Source: Hyphomicrobiaceae bacterium (GTDB lineage: Bacteria; Pseudomonadota; Alphaproteobacteria; Rhizobiales; Hyphomicrobiaceae). Taken from it: a stretch of DNA of 64,000 nt. The stretch lies in contig WBUN01000003.1 of the NCBI GenBank assembly GCA_008933705.1, positions 100,295-164,294 of the forward strand, given 5' to 3'. The notes beneath the pieces are model-generated. The model was not told the origin of the DNA and made no database searches. It saw only the letters and a program-made list of their open reading frames with translations. Of this stretch, positions 20,986 through 32,277 are shown piece after piece (the stretch's first letter is position 1; each line of letters opens with the position of its first letter). The position numbers were made by a program, and so were the translations under genes.

Positions 20986-22599
20986 ATGGACGGCAGCGTC
21001 TTCGACTATGTCATCGTCGGAGCGGGTTCGGCGGGGTGTGTGCTGGCGAACCGGCTGAGTGAAGATCAAAGCGTCAAAGTGGCCCTCATCGAAGCCGGCG
21101 GACGGGACAGCAATCCCTGGATACATATCCCCGCGGGCTACTATCGCAACTTTTCCAACCCTGCAGTCACCTGGCAGTTCGGGTCGGGGCCTGAGCCGCA
21201 TCTTGGCGGGCGCATCGTGAACTGGCCGCGCGGGCGCGTGCTGGGAGGCTCCAGCGCCATCAACGGCCTGCTCTACGTCAGGGGCCAGGCGCACGATTAT
21301 GATATCTGGCGCCAGCGCGGCAACGCCGGCTGGTCCTACGAGGACGTGCTGCCCTACTTCATGCGCGCCGAGGACCAGGAACGCGGCGCCGATCACTATC
21401 ACGGGGTCGGCGGGCCGCTCGGCGTCGCGGACGTGCGCCTCAAGCAGAACGCCATTTGCGAGGCCTTCATCGGCGCGTGCGAGGCGGCCGGCATCCCCCG
21501 CACCCGCGATTTCAACGGCGCCAGCCAGGAAGGCGCCGGCTACTTCCAGCTCACCAATCGCAATGGGCGGCGCTGCTCGGCGGCCGTTGCCTATCTGCGG
21601 CCGATCCGCTCGCGGCGGAACCTGAAGATCATCACCAATGCGGTCGTGGAAACGCTTGCCCTGGACGGCAAGCGTGCAACCGGCCTTCACTATCGGCGCA
21701 ACGGCCATCGGCAAGCGATCACGGCTTCGCGCGAGGTGATCCTTGCGGCCGGCGCCATCGGTTCGCCGCAAATCCTGCAGATCTCGGGCATCGGGCCCGC
21801 CTCGGTGCTGAAGGACGCCGGTGTTCCCGTGCGTCATGCGCTGGCAGGCGTCGGCGAGAACCTGCAGGACCACCTCCAGGTACGCTTCGTCTACCGGTGC
21901 GCGACGGCGGGCAGTCTCAACGAGGTTTGGCACAGCCCCTGGCTGCAATTCAAAACAGGCCTCGAGTACGTACTGTCGCGCAGCGGCATCTTGACGATCG
22001 GCGCAGGTGCCGTGGGGGCGTTTGCCCGCTCCCGGCCCGATCTCGACGCCCCCGACGTCCAGTTCCATTTCCTGCCGCTCAGCGCCGACCGACCGGGCCA
22101 GGGGCTGCATCGCTTTCGCGGCGTGACGGCCTCCGTCTGCCAGCTACGGCCCGAGAGCCGAGGCACTATCCACATCGCCAGTGCGGATCCGGCGGCGGCG
22201 CCGAGAATTGTCTCCAACTACCTCGCCGCCGAGGCCGATCAGCGCGTCCTGCTCGACGGCATGAAGCTCGTGCGCCGCGTTGTGCGCCAGCCCGCCTTTG
22301 CCCGGCATGTGATCGAGGAGCACCTGCCGGGAGCCTCGGTGGAGGACGACGACGGGCTGATGGAGTATGCGCGGGCGTACGCGACGACAGTGTTTCACCC
22401 CTGCGGCACGTGCAAGATGGGCGACGATCCAAGGGCCGTGGTCGATGCACGGCTCAGGGTGCACGGGATCGGGGGGCTCAGGGTGGCCGATGCCTCGATC
22501 ATGCCGACGCTCATTTCGGGCAACACCAACGCGCCCACGATCATGATCGGCGAGAAGGCAGCCGACATGATTCGCGAGGATGCGCGCGGCGGCATGTGA
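20986..22599 (+). CDS. GMC family FAD-dependent oxidoreductase (choline/alcohol dehydrogenase-like)
   Basis: A 537-residue flavoenzyme. The FAD-binding motif [16 protein letters not shown] is at the N-terminus, the GMC signature 1 region [18 protein letters not shown] follows, and signature 2 is [16 protein letters not shown]. Catalytic His and Asn are visible in [10 protein letters not shown] and [14 protein letters not shown]. The substrate (choline, a long-chain alcohol or another primary alcohol) cannot be read. The ATG at 20986 has GAGGA just upstream. The next gene starts 10 bases after the stop, so they are probably co-transcribed. Confidence 0.92.
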   Translation: MDGSVFDYVIVGAGSAGCVLANRLSEDQSVKVALIEAGGRDSNPWIHIPAGYYRNFSNPAVTWQFGSGPEPHLGGRIVNWPRGRVLGGSSAINGLLYVRGQAHDYDIWRQRGNAGWSYEDVLPYFMRAEDQERGADHYHGVGGPLGVADVRLKQNAICEAFIGACEAAGIPRTRDFNGASQEGAGYFQLTNRNGRRCSAAVAYLRPIRSRRNLKIITNAVVETLALDGKRATGLHYRRNGHRQAITASREVILAAGAIGSPQILQISGIGPASVLKDAGVPVRHALAGVGENLQDHLQVRFVYRCATAGSLNEVWHSPWLQFKTGLEYVLSRSGILTIGAGAVGAFARSRPDLDAPDVQFHFLPLSADRPGQGLHRFRGVTASVCQLRPESRGTIHIASADPAAAPRIVSNYLAAEADQRVLLDGMKLVRRVVRQPAFARHVIEEHLPGASVEDDDGLMEYARAYATTVFHPCGTCKMGDDPRAVVDARLRVHGIGGLRVADASIMPTLISGNTNAPTIMIGEKAADMIREDARGGM

Positions 22600-22608
22600 G
22601 GGACCAGC

Positions 22609-23448
22609 ATGACGGCGACCAGCATCGACTACGAGGCCGAATACAACAACCGCAAACGCGTGCCCGAGCACGTCGAGATCCTGGATCGATGGCAGACGCT
22701 GTCGTCGGCCTATCGTCTGGCGAGCGCTCCGCAGACCGATGTGCCGTATGGCCCCCGCGAACGTCAGCGCTACGATCTCTTCTCGCCCGCCGATACCTCG
22801 CCTCTCGCAGCCTATATCCACGGGGGATACTGGCAACGCGGCGACCGGAAGGACTTCTCCTTTATTGCGCGCGAACTGAATGCACAGGGCATTGCGGTGG
22901 CGATCCCGTCCTACTCGCTGTGCCCTGCGGCCTCGATCACCGAGATCATCGACGACGTCAGTCTTTGCCTTGCTGCGCTCTGGAAGAAAACGCGCAAACG
23001 CCCGCTGGTGATCGGTCATTCGGCCGGCGGCCATCTGACCGCCGCCATGGTCGCCAACGACTGGAGCCGCGTTGCCGGGGTGCCCGCCGATCTCGTGCGC
23101 GGAGGCTACGCGCTGAGCGGCGTCTATGACCTGCCTCCGCTGATCGGCACGAGCATCAACGAAGCCCTACGGCTGAGCAATGGAACGGCGCGGGCCGCAA
23201 GCCCGCTGTTCCGCCCTGCGCCGCCCAAGGGTCGACACTTCGTTGCCGCCGTCGGCGGCGAGGAGAGCGCCGAATTCCTGCGCCAAAGCCGCGATATTGC
23301 CGATACTTGGCAAAAGGCCGGGGTCTATGCCGAATGCGTTGTGATCCCCGGCGCAAATCACTTCACGATCGTGGAGGAACTCATCCGCCCAGACAGCCCC
23401 ATGCTCGCGCGCATCGTGGCCCTGGCGCGGGAGCTGGACGCACCGTGA
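22609..23448 (+). CDS. Alpha/beta hydrolase, arylformamidase (kynurenine formamidase)-like
   Basis: 279 residues with the HGGYW oxyanion motif and a GHSAGGHL nucleophile elbow, the pattern of eukaryotic-type arylformamidases in the alpha/beta-hydrolase superfamily. Asp and His of the triad are likely in the C-terminal part ([12 protein letters not shown]). The family hydrolyses N-formylkynurenine, but no other tryptophan-catabolic gene is adjacent, so the substrate is open. It is closely spaced behind the GMC oxidoreductase gene, suggesting a joint but unidentified catabolic role. Confidence 0.85.
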   Translation: MTATSIDYEAEYNNRKRVPEHVEILDRWQTLSSAYRLASAPQTDVPYGPRERQRYDLFSPADTSPLAAYIHGGYWQRGDRKDFSFIARELNAQGIAVAIPSYSLCPAASITEIIDDVSLCLAALWKKTRKRPLVIGHSAGGHLTAAMVANDWSRVAGVPADLVRGGYALSGVYDLPPLIGTSINEALRLSNGTARAASPLFRPAPPKGRHFVAAVGGEESAEFLRQSRDIADTWQKAGVYAECVVIPGANHFTIVEELIRPDSPMLARIVALARELDAP

Positions 23449-23451
23449 GCG

Positions 23452-23682
23452 TCAGTGCTTCCGGTACGGCCAGATGCTCATGTCGACGAGCGTGCGGGGA
23501 AACGGAGCCAGCCGGCGCCGCTCTGCCATGTCGATCTCGGCCAGCGTCGCAGAGAGCAGTTCGGCAGCCCGCTCCAGCGCCTTTACGCGCTGAAGATCGT
23601 CACGAATAAGTGTCAGCATGTCCCGAATTGTGCCGATATCCGGCAGCGGGATGTCTCGTTTCGTGTCAAATGGACCCTGCAC
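23452..23682 (-). CDS. Small conserved-looking protein, unknown function
   Basis: A 76-residue ORF with a GTG start, rich in charged helical sequence (TIRDMLTLIRDDLQRVKALERAAELL, read in pieces) and ending in SIWPYRKH. The balanced composition and helix periodicity look coding rather than random, but no family is recognised. It is convergent with the arylformamidase-like gene, leaving only three bases between stops. Confidence 0.5.
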   Translation of the reverse strand: MQGPFDTKRDIPLPDIGTIRDMLTLIRDDLQRVKALERAAELLSATLAEIDMAERRRLAPFPRTLVDMSIWPYRKH

Positions 23683-23872
23683 GCTCGTTTCCCAGGCTTT
23701 TCCGGTTCACTTCCCGCTGAGCTTCGCAAGAAGCGTGCAGACGGCCCTTTACTTGTTCTGCTCGGGCGCCTCGAGGTCCTGGCGAGGGAAAGCCTGAACG
23801 CGCAAGCGGCCGGCTGCTACGGTCGATGAAGCAGAGCCTCTTCGACCGCAACGGCGCGTGCCGCCCGCCTCA

Positions 23873-24448
23873 TCAGGCCGCCCGGACGATTCGGCTGTGC
23901 AGCTCCAGCACCGCAATCATGAAGCCGACGCGGTCTTCGGCTGCCTCCGCCATGATCGAGAAATAGTTCGGCGTCTCCGGCATGATCTCACCGATGACTT
24001 CACCGTACTCGAAGCGCAGATCAGCCTCATGCTTCCTGGCGATCGCCTGCATCTTGGAGTTCTCGGCAAGACAGCTCATGTACAGCCGCCGAATGCCGCG
24101 ATTGCGCGCCGCCCGGACCACGCGGCCCATCAACTCCGTGCCGACACCGTGGTCCTGATAGGCCTTCTCCACCGAGAAGGCGGCTTCCGCCTCCTGGCCC
24201 CAAGAGTCGCCCAACCTGCGCAGCTCTGCGGCGCCGCGTACGTGGCCGTCGACGATGTGGCCATAGACGACGCTACCGAACTCGGTCATGCGCCCCGCAT
24301 ACTCCTCGATGAAGGTGTCGGAAACGGCATGCGCAAAGCGCAGGCGGCGGCTCTCCTTATCGAGCCGCAGCAGGTGGTCCCGGAACTTGTCCGTTTCCGT
24401 CGGCCAGAGCTTGCGGATGGCGCCTTCAATGGACAACTGATCGCTCAT
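23873..24448 (-). CDS. GNAT family N-acetyltransferase
   Basis: 191 residues with the GNAT core: a beta4 strand EAAFSVEKAYQDHGVGTELM holding the acetyl-CoA pyrophosphate loop (Q/R-x-x-G-x-G/A as QDHGVGTEL), then a helix and RRLYMSCLAENSKM. The N-terminus ETDKFRDHLLRLDKESRRLRF is typical of stand-alone GNAT domains or those fused to acyl-CoA synthetases. Substrate unknown. The ATG is preceded by AGAGGTGAGAG, a good ribosome site. Confidence 0.85.
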   Translation of the reverse strand: MSDQLSIEGAIRKLWPTETDKFRDHLLRLDKESRRLRFAHAVSDTFIEEYAGRMTEFGSVVYGHIVDGHVRGAAELRRLGDSWGQEAEAAFSVEKAYQDHGVGTELMGRVVRAARNRGIRRLYMSCLAENSKMQAIARKHEADLRFEYGEVIGEIMPETPNYFSIMAEAAEDRVGFMIAVLELHSRIVRAA

Positions 24449-24502
24449 GATCTCTCACCTCTTGCTTGCCCTCACCCGAGGTTCTTCGACCAATGGATGT
24501 GG

Positions 24503-24530
24503 TTGACCCTCTATTTGGGATCTCTATATG
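24503..24530 (+). promoter_or_regulatory. Sigma70-like promoter
   Basis: TTGACC and TATATG are separated by 16 bases, close to the vegetative consensus. It would start transcription near 24537, about 230 bases before zapE. Confidence 0.4.
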
Positions 24531-24680
24531 CGCCGCACAATTAACCCTGATCGTGACGCGCGTGTGTTCTCAAAAAATACATGAAAGACAAAGACATGAA
24601 ATGATGCTGCGCTGCCACATGTGGCGATGCGCCGCGCGCACGGCTTCAGCAATGAACAACGTTTCCTTGCCCTGCGGGGC

Positions 24681-24735
24681 GGTGGGCGGGTCCCGGCCCG
24701 AAGGTCGATGCTTCGGTGCCCCACCATTTTCTTGA
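24681..24735 (+). terminator. Possible intrinsic terminator upstream of zapE
   Basis: Outer stem GGTGGG (24681-24686) with CCCCACC (24719-24725), inner stem CCGAAG/CTTCGG, followed by ATTTTCTT. The T tract is short, so function is uncertain; an attenuator for zapE is an alternative. Confidence 0.35.
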
Positions 24736-24768
24736 CCCACCCGCTTCGCCACGCTAGCCGAAGCCCCG

Positions 24769-25875
24769 ATGACGCTGCTCGACAAGTATCGATCGCTCCT
24801 GGCTGACCGCGTAATTGCCGCCGATCCGGCGCAATCGGCCATCGCAGCAAGCCTCAACGGCCTGGTCCGCGATCTCCGCCATTGGCGCCGCCGCACCGGC
24901 GTTGCCGCGCTGCTCAGGGGCACACAGCCTGCGCCCCGAGGGCTTTACATCTTCGGACCGGTCGGTCGCGGCAAGACCATGCTGATGGACCTGTTCTTCA
25001 GGTCCACGACGTTCCGGCCCAAACGACGCATGCATTTCCACGAGTTCATGGCCGAGGTGCACGATCGCATCGCCGAGGCACGCAAGGACACGCCGGGCGA
25101 CCCCATTCCGCACGTCGCACGCCGCCTCGCCGCCAAGTCGGCCCTGCTGTGCTTCGACGAGATGCATGTAACGGACATCGCCGACGCCATGATCCTGGGC
25201 CGGCTCTTCAGTGCGCTGTTTGAGAATCAGGTGGTGGTGGTCGCGACCTCGAATGTGCACCCGAGCGAGCTCTACAAGAACGGCCTCAACCGCCAGCTCT
25301 TCCTGCCATTCATTGCGCTCATCGAGGAGCATATGCAGGTGCAGGAACTGCTCGCCGCCAAGGATTTCCGCCTCGAAAAGCTAGCGGGCAAGCCGCTGTA
25401 CTTCACGCCGGCCGACGCACACGCCAAATCCCAGATGGATGCGCTCTGGGCCGAACTGACAGGCAACCATCCGGGTGAGGAACTGGATCTCGATATCAAG
25501 GGCCGTAAGGTGCGCGTTCCACAAGCGTCGATGGGTATTGCGCGTTTCTCGTTCGCGGAGCTGTGCGAAGTGCCCCTCGGCGCCCTCGACTACCTGCACA
25601 TCGCCCGTACTTTTCATACGGTGATGATCGACCATGTTCCGGTGCTGAGACCGGAGCAACGGGACGTTGCCAGGCGCTTCGTCAACCTGATCGATACGCT
25701 CTACGACGCCCGGGTCTCACTTATAGCCTCGGCGGAAGCAGAGCCAGCGGGCCTCTACCCCGCAGGCGACGTCCACTTTCTGTTCGAGCGCACGGCGTCG
25801 CGGCTCACCGAGATGCGCTCCGAGGCCTATCTGGCCGGGCGCAGGGATCGGCCCAACATGCCCGTTCCGGCGTGA
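24769..25875 (+). CDS. zapE: Cell division protein ZapE (AFG1-like ATPase)
   Basis: 368 residues. The Walker A motif GPVGRGKT is at residues 63-70, Walker B is LLCFDEMHV near 126-134, and the sensor-like segment VVVVATSNVHPSELYKNGLNR (in two parts) follows, all characteristic of the AFG1/ZapE family. ZapE is an ATPase that interacts with FtsZ and is linked to division under stress in proteobacteria. It is convergent with the flavin monooxygenase gene. The start has only a weak ribosome site, but the N-terminus LLDKYRSLLADRVI matches the family. Confidence 0.93.
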   Translation: MTLLDKYRSLLADRVIAADPAQSAIAASLNGLVRDLRHWRRRTGVAALLRGTQPAPRGLYIFGPVGRGKTMLMDLFFRSTTFRPKRRMHFHEFMAEVHDRIAEARKDTPGDPIPHVARRLAAKSALLCFDEMHVTDIADAMILGRLFSALFENQVVVVATSNVHPSELYKNGLNRQLFLPFIALIEEHMQVQELLAAKDFRLEKLAGKPLYFTPADAHAKSQMDALWAELTGNHPGEELDLDIKGRKVRVPQASMGIARFSFAELCEVPLGALDYLHIARTFHTVMIDHVPVLRPEQRDVARRFVNLIDTLYDARVSLIASAEAEPAGLYPAGDVHFLFERTASRLTEMRSEAYLAGRRDRPNMPVPA

Positions 25876-25892
25876 GGCGGCACGACTAAGGA

Positions 25893-27290
25893 TTACTCTG
25901 CGGCATCGGCTCCCTGTCGCGCGGCGTGGGGCGTTGCCACGGTCTGCTGGCTGTCGGCGAGCGCCGACCCCAAGGTCATCTTGCGCACCGGACCGAACCG
26001 CCTGATGTGGCGTTTCAGCAAGCGCCGGTAGTCGTAGTAGTTGGCCTCCAAGCGGTGACGGGCAGACGCCACGAACTTTCCGGTACGCGAGGGCGGCACA
26101 GCCCAGAGCGCACGGAACCGGGCGGCGTAGTCGGGTGCCTTCGCCTGCGCGACGATGTAGCTGGCGATGAGCTGGGCTTGGTAGTCTGCGAGGCGCCACA
26201 TGCTGCCGTTGGCCTGTACCAGCCCTGCGGCGAAGAGCCCTTCGTGCTCGGCATGGAAGGCTCGCAGGAACAGCCGGGGGCTCCCGTCCGGGCGAAATAC
26301 CAGGCTTTGCTCGATGAAGGGGATTTCCGGCTCGTAGCCGGTGGCGAAAACGATCATGTCGACCGCCTCGGAGCTGCCGTCCTTGAAAACCACGCGGTCG
26401 CCGTCATAGCTTGCGATCTCGGGCTTCACCGTAAGCCTGCCGTGCGCAGCCAGCCGCGGAATCTCATCGCTCATAGTCGGATGCGCCTGATCGATCGAGT
26501 AGTCGGGATCGGGCATACGGTAGCGTGAGGGCGGGCCTTGCAGCACCCACAGGCTCGCCTGGAAAAGCCAGCGTTTGACCACTCGCGGCAGCGGCACCAT
26601 CTCGACGTAGGAAACGACGTCGCCGGTCGGGAAGCCGAGCAGGAATTTTGGGACGAACCAGTATCCGCGCCGCAGGCTAAGGAACACCTGGGAGCCGCCG
26701 TGCACGGCGTCGGAAACTATGTCCGCGGCCGAGTTGCCGCAACCGACGACAAGCACGCGCTTATCGCGCACCTGCTTGGGGCTCTTGTAGCGGCGCGAAT
26801 GGATGATCTCGCCAGAAAACGTGCCAGGGTAGGTGGGCATGCGCGGGACATCGTGATGCCCGCTTGCGATGACGACGCCGCGATAGGCGCGCGCGCGCAC
26901 CTCGCCGGCGATTGCGACATCCCAGAAACCGTCGTCACGGCGTGCGACGCGCGTCACCGACTTGCCGAATTCGATGTGGCGGCCGAACCCGAATTTTTCG
27001 ACGTAGTCGCGAAAGTAGCCAAGTACCCGGGCATGGCTCGGATACTCCGGATATTCTTCGTCCACCATGGGCATGTCCTCGAAGCCGGTCGAGGAGCTGG
27101 TGGATACGAGATGGGTCGTCTCATAGACGATGCCGCTGCCGGTCGAGATGTTCCACAGTCCGCCGATATCGGGCTCACGCTCCAGGCAATCGAACGGTAT
27201 GCCGCGCTCCGAGAAGTTCTTGGCCACCGCCAGCCCCGAGGCGCCAGCGCCAATGACACAGTAGCGATCGTTGCGGGCATGATCAGGCAT
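25893..27290 (-). CDS. Flavin-containing monooxygenase
   Basis: 465 residues with an FAD motif GAGASGLAVAKN, the FMO fingerprint FSGEIIHSRRYK, and an NADPH motif VVGCGNSAADI, followed by the ATGY motif FATGYEPEIPF. These identify a class B flavin monooxygenase close to FMOs rather than Baeyer-Villiger enzymes. It oxygenates soft nucleophiles such as amines or sulfides; trimethylamine is one known bacterial substrate, but nothing here fixes the substrate. The methyltransferase gene lies upstream on the same strand, 90 bases away. Confidence 0.9.
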   Translation of the reverse strand: MPDHARNDRYCVIGAGASGLAVAKNFSERGIPFDCLEREPDIGGLWNISTGSGIVYETTHLVSTSSSTGFEDMPMVDEEYPEYPSHARVLGYFRDYVEKFGFGRHIEFGKSVTRVARRDDGFWDVAIAGEVRARAYRGVVIASGHHDVPRMPTYPGTFSGEIIHSRRYKSPKQVRDKRVLVVGCGNSAADIVSDAVHGGSQVFLSLRRGYWFVPKFLLGFPTGDVVSYVEMVPLPRVVKRWLFQASLWVLQGPPSRYRMPDPDYSIDQAHPTMSDEIPRLAAHGRLTVKPEIASYDGDRVVFKDGSSEAVDMIVFATGYEPEIPFIEQSLVFRPDGSPRLFLRAFHAEHEGLFAAGLVQANGSMWRLADYQAQLIASYIVAQAKAPDYAARFRALWAVPPSRTGKFVASARHRLEANYYDYRRLLKRHIRRFGPVRKMTLGSALADSQQTVATPHAARQGADAAE

Positions 27291-27380
27291 GGACTGGCAA
27301 GACCTTATGCTTCTGGACGGACTGGGCTTTTATCACACGCAGCTGCAGCCCGATGGGCCCTGCGGCGTCATTGCACCTTC

Positions 27381-28097
27381 TCAGTCGCGGATGGCCATCA
27401 AGGACTTCGGCATCCCTAGAACGCGCTCGGTCTCGATCCTGGCATCGGGAAACAGTGTGGCGAACTGCCGCCGGTCCAGGAGCGCTATGCTCTGCACGTC
27501 CCGCATGGCGTGATCGACGGTCCCCCTGCGCTTGGCAAAACCGATGTCGAACCGCATCAGGATGCGATAGCGCAACTGCTCGGGCAGCCAGTGAAACAGA
27601 GGCGCGCGCATGTGCGGCTCGATCGGGAACCAGAAGTTCGGCGTCTGCACGTAGTACCTCGGCGCCAGCCGGCGGACGTGGCCGGCCATGGCCATCATTG
27701 CCTCCCAGTTGCCGACGTGTTCGATCACCGAATTGGAGTGCACTAGGTCGAAGCTGTTGTCGGGCAGATGATCGAGCTTGGTGGCATCGCCCACCTGCGC
27801 GGAAAACTGCGACCCGGAAACGTCCTCCAAGGTGCGGTTCAGCAGCGTGATGTGGATGTTGCGGCCGGCGAGATAGTCCTTGGCGATGTTCCAGTAGACC
27901 GCCTCGCCGCCCACATCGAGGATGGTGCAGGCGCCGCGCTCCTTCAGGACGGCATCGATCAGGCTCTGCACCATCGCGAACCGCTTCTGGCGGAAGCGGA
28001 ATGGCAGCGACTTGCTGTCCTTGTAGGGGCTGTCGAGCACCACAGACGGCACGGGTTTGGGCCTTTCGATCGATGGCGAAGACGTATGTCGCAGCAT
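27381..28097 (-). CDS. Class I SAM-dependent methyltransferase
   Basis: About 238 residues. Motif I is ILDVGGEAVYWNIA, motif II lies around AQVGDATKLD, and DLVHSNSVIEHV marks the post-acceptor strand, as in the UbiE/COQ5-like Methyltransf_11 group. The C-terminal half (WFPIEPHMRAPLFHWLPEQLR) resembles methyltransferases acting on lipids or glycans. The substrate is unknown. The ATG at 28097 lacks a clear ribosome site and a TTG at 28109 is an alternative. Confidence 0.8.
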   Translation of the reverse strand: MLRHTSSPSIERPKPVPSVVLDSPYKDSKSLPFRFRQKRFAMVQSLIDAVLKERGACTILDVGGEAVYWNIAKDYLAGRNIHITLLNRTLEDVSGSQFSAQVGDATKLDHLPDNSFDLVHSNSVIEHVGNWEAMMAMAGHVRRLAPRYYVQTPNFWFPIEPHMRAPLFHWLPEQLRYRILMRFDIGFAKRRGTVDHAMRDVQSIALLDRRQFATLFPDARIETERVLGMPKSLMAIRD

Positions 28098-29375
<1,278 letters not shown>

Positions 29376-29380
29376 GTGCC

Positions 29381-29794
29381 ATGACGAAGACTGCGATCAC
29401 TCCGTCGAAGGGCAAGGCGATCGGTCCCTATTCGCTCGCCATCCAAAGCGGCGACCTCGTATTCCTCTCCGGCCAGATCCCGCTCGACGGCGCCACCGGC
29501 AAGCTCGTGGAAGGGGATGTGGCCGCCCAGGCCAGGCAGTCTTTGGAGAATCTCAAGGCGATCCTGGACGCAGCGGGACTTTCCTTTGCGCACGTGGTCA
29601 AGACCACAATCTTCCTCACCAGCATGGGTGATTTCGCCGCGGTCAACGAAGTCTACAAGTCGTATGTCAGCGAGCCCTACCCGGCGCGCTCCACCATCGC
29701 CGTTGCGGCCCTGCCCATGGGCGCCAAGGTCGAGATCGAGATGATCGCGGTGCGCCCGGAAGAGGCCAGCTTCGAGGTGACGCGCATCGCCTGA
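29381..29794 (+). CDS. ridA: RidA family enamine/imine deaminase
   Basis: 137 residues. The family signature PARSTIAVAALPMGAKVEIEMIAV contains the conserved Arg that binds the substrate carboxylate, and the N-terminal GPYSLAIQSGDLVFLSGQIP is typical. RidA hydrolyses reactive 2-aminoacrylate and related imines, protecting PLP enzymes. It starts five bases after the mdh stop, so it is co-transcribed with mdh, an uncommon position in this TCA operon. Confidence 0.93.
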   Translation: MTKTAITPSKGKAIGPYSLAIQSGDLVFLSGQIPLDGATGKLVEGDVAAQARQSLENLKAILDAAGLSFAHVVKTTIFLTSMGDFAAVNEVYKSYVSEPYPARSTIAVAALPMGAKVEIEMIAVRPEEASFEVTRIA

Positions 29795-29947
29795 GCAGCC
29801 CTCCGTCCGCGTCCCGGCCGCACGCGCGCTTGTGCGACGGCTGCGCCTTTGCTGCCAGCCAAAGTCGTGATTGAGATGAGGCGGTGTCGCAGTGCAATAT
29901 GACCTGCACGCGGTGGCGCAATAGGAGATAGCGCACGGTCGGCAGCT

Positions 29948-29966
29948 CTGGTATACTGTATGCCAG
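29948..29966. promoter_or_regulatory. Imperfect palindrome over the putative sucC promoter
   Basis: CTGGTATAC-T-GTATGCCAG has 8 of 9 matching arm positions and contains TATACT, a possible -10 box, about 37 bases upstream of the sucC ATG. The GTATAC symmetry is reminiscent of GntR-family operators; the regulator is unknown. Confidence 0.35.
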
Positions 29967-30002
29967 ATCGGCCTAAGGCTAGGGAAAGGCGACGGGGGTG
30001 GC

Positions 30003-31202
30003 ATGAACGTTCACGAGTATCAGGCCAAGCAGCTGTTGAAGCAGTATGGCGTTCCGGTGGCCTTGGGCGCGCCGGCCTTCACGCCTGATGAGGCGGCGAA
30101 GGCGGCACAGGGCCTCCCCGGCCCTGTGTGGGTGGTCAAGGCACAGATCCACGCCGGCGGCCGCGGCAAAGGCAAGTTCATGGAGGCCGAGGCCGGCGAC
30201 AAGGGCGGCGTGCGGCTTGCCAAGTCGATCGACGAAGTGAAGGCCTTTGCCGGCCAGATGCTGGGCAGGACGCTGGTGACGATCCAAACCGGACCTGCCG
30301 GCCGCGTCGTCAAGCGGCTCTACGTCGAGGACGGCTCGGCCATCGCCCGCGAGCTCTATCTGTCCGCACTCGTCGATCGCGCGACCTCGCGCATTGCCTT
30401 CATCGCCTCCACCGAAGGCGGGATGGACATCGAGAAGGTGGCGCATGAGACGCCCGACAAGATCGTGACGCTTTCGATCGACCCGGCGTCCGGCTACTCG
30501 CCCTTTCATGGACGCAAGGTCGCCTCCGCGCTCAAGCTCGAGGGCGACCAGATCGACCAATGCGTGAAGCTGATCGAGGCGCTCTACACGGCGTTCGTCG
30601 AGAAGGACATGGCGCTGTTGGAGATCAACCCGCTGGTCGTGACCAAGGCCGGCAAGCTGCTGTGCCTGGATGCCAAGATCAATTTCGAGGACAACGCGCT
30701 GTTCCGGCACAAGGACGTGCAGGAGATGCGCGACATCGGCGAGGAAGATCCGGCCGAGGTCGAAGCTTCCAAGCACGATCTCAACTACGTGAAGCTCGAC
30801 GGAGAGATCGGCTGCATGGTCAACGGCGCGGGCCTGGCCATGGCCACCATGGACATCATCAAGCTCTACGGCTCGGAGCCGGCGAACTTCCTCGATGTCG
30901 GCGGCGGCGCCACCAAGGAGAAGGTGGCGGCAGCCTTCAAGATCATCCTTTCGGACCCGAACGTGAAGGGCATCCTGGTCAACATCTTCGGCGGCATCAT
31001 GCGCTGTGACATCATCGCCGAGGGCGTGGTTGCGGCCGCCCGCGACATGGCCATCAAGGTGCCGCTGGTCGTGCGCCTGGAGGGCACCAACGTCGAGCTC
31101 GGCAAGCAGATCCTGGCTCAATCCGGCCTGAAGATCGTGCCGGCCGACAATCTCGCCGACGCCGCCAAGAAGATCACTGACGAAGTGAAGAAGGCAGCCT
31201 GA
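30003..31202 (+). CDS. sucC: Succinate-CoA ligase (ADP-forming), beta subunit
   Basis: 399 residues with the ATP-grasp N-terminus [19 protein letters not shown], the GGRGKGKF nucleotide loop, [10 protein letters not shown], and the CoA-side domain with [13 protein letters not shown] and [12 protein letters not shown]. With SucD it converts succinyl-CoA to succinate with formation of ATP. The gene ends three bases before sucD. Confidence 0.96.
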   Translation: MNVHEYQAKQLLKQYGVPVALGAPAFTPDEAAKAAQGLPGPVWVVKAQIHAGGRGKGKFMEAEAGDKGGVRLAKSIDEVKAFAGQMLGRTLVTIQTGPAGRVVKRLYVEDGSAIARELYLSALVDRATSRIAFIASTEGGMDIEKVAHETPDKIVTLSIDPASGYSPFHGRKVASALKLEGDQIDQCVKLIEALYTAFVEKDMALLEINPLVVTKAGKLLCLDAKINFEDNALFRHKDVQEMRDIGEEDPAEVEASKHDLNYVKLDGEIGCMVNGAGLAMATMDIIKLYGSEPANFLDVGGGATKEKVAAAFKIILSDPNVKGILVNIFGGIMRCDIIAEGVVAAARDMAIKVPLVVRLEGTNVELGKQILAQSGLKIVPADNLADAAKKITDEVKKAA

Positions 31203-31205
31203 CCC

Positions 31206-32108
31206 ATGGCCATCCTCATCGACAGCAGCACCAAGGTCATCTGCCAGGGGTTCACGGGCAGCCAGGGCACATTTCACACCCAGCAGGCGCTGGCCTACGG
31301 CACGAAGGTCGTCGGCGGCGTGACCCCCGGCAAGGGCGGCACAAAACATCCCGATCCGAAGCTCGCCGGCGTGCCGATCTTCGACACCGTGCTGGATGCC
31401 AAGAAAAAGACCGGCGCTACGGCGACCTCCATCTATGTGCCTCCGCGCTTCGCCGCCGACGCCATCCTGGAGGCCATTGATGCCGAGATCGAGCTGATCG
31501 TCTGCATCACCGAAGGCATCCCGGTGCTCGACATGGTCAAGGTCAAGCGGGCGCTCGGCGGGTCGATGTCCCGTCTCGTTGGGCCCAACTGCCCGGGCGT
31601 TCTGACGCCCAACCAATGCAAGATCGGCATCATGCCGGCCAACATCTTCTCGGCCGGCACGGTCGGGATCGTCTCGCGCTCCGGCACGCTCACGTACGAA
31701 GCCGTGAAGCAGACGACGGATGCGGGCCTCGGCCAGTCGACGGCCGTCGGCATTGGCGGCGACCCCGTCAAGGGCACCGAGTTCATTGACGTGCTGGAGA
31801 TGTTTCTGGCCGATCCTGCCACCACCTCCATCATCATGATCGGCGAGATCGGGGGCAGCGCGGAAGAGGACGCGGCGGATTTCATCAGGAGCGAGGCCAA
31901 GAGGGGCCGCAAAAAGCCCATGGCCGGCTTCATTGCGGGCACCACTGCCCCGCCGGGACGGCGCATGGGCCATGCCGGTGCCATCATCTCCGGAGGCAAG
32001 GGCAAGGCCGAGGACAAGGTCGAGGCGATGCAATCGGCAGGCATCGCCGTTGCGGACAGTCCAGCCTCCCTCGGCACGACGCTTTCGCGGGTGCTCGGGC
32101 GCGCATAG
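31206..32108 (+). CDS. sucD: Succinate-CoA ligase (ADP-forming), alpha subunit
   Basis: 300 residues. The CoA-binding Rossmann part contains [12 protein letters not shown] and [10 protein letters not shown], and the phosphorylated histidine is His256 in [22 protein letters not shown] is also diagnostic. It directly follows sucC and forms the heteromer. A 170-base gap separates it from sucA. Confidence 0.96.
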   Translation: MAILIDSSTKVICQGFTGSQGTFHTQQALAYGTKVVGGVTPGKGGTKHPDPKLAGVPIFDTVLDAKKKTGATATSIYVPPRFAADAILEAIDAEIELIVCITEGIPVLDMVKVKRALGGSMSRLVGPNCPGVLTPNQCKIGIMPANIFSAGTVGIVSRSGTLTYEAVKQTTDAGLGQSTAVGIGGDPVKGTEFIDVLEMFLADPATTSIIMIGEIGGSAEEDAADFIRSEAKRGRKKPMAGFIAGTTAPPGRRMGHAGAIISGGKGKAEDKVEAMQSAGIAVADSPASLGTTLSRVLGRA

Positions 32109-32277
32109 GAGCCAAGCTGCACCTTCTTTGGGCACTGACGTTTGTAGGCCTTACGAAGGCGGGTGAACTGTACTAAATGACTGTCGTGCTGAGCGGCCGC
32201 CTCCGCGCGGGCGTCTTAGTGCGCGTATGTGTTCGGCCTCGCCTCCACCCTTCCATGCCCAGGGATTTTGATCCGAC

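Larger units (their letters stand above)
24449..24768. other. Intergenic region with promoter and terminator-like hairpin
   Basis: 320 bases between the divergent GNAT and zapE genes. It contains TTGACC-N16-TATATG (24503-24530) on the plus strand, an AT-rich stretch at 24540-24610, and a hairpin with arms GGTGGG/CCCCACC (24681-24725) followed by ATTTTCTTG. These features could delimit a small transcript ahead of zapE. Confidence 0.4.
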
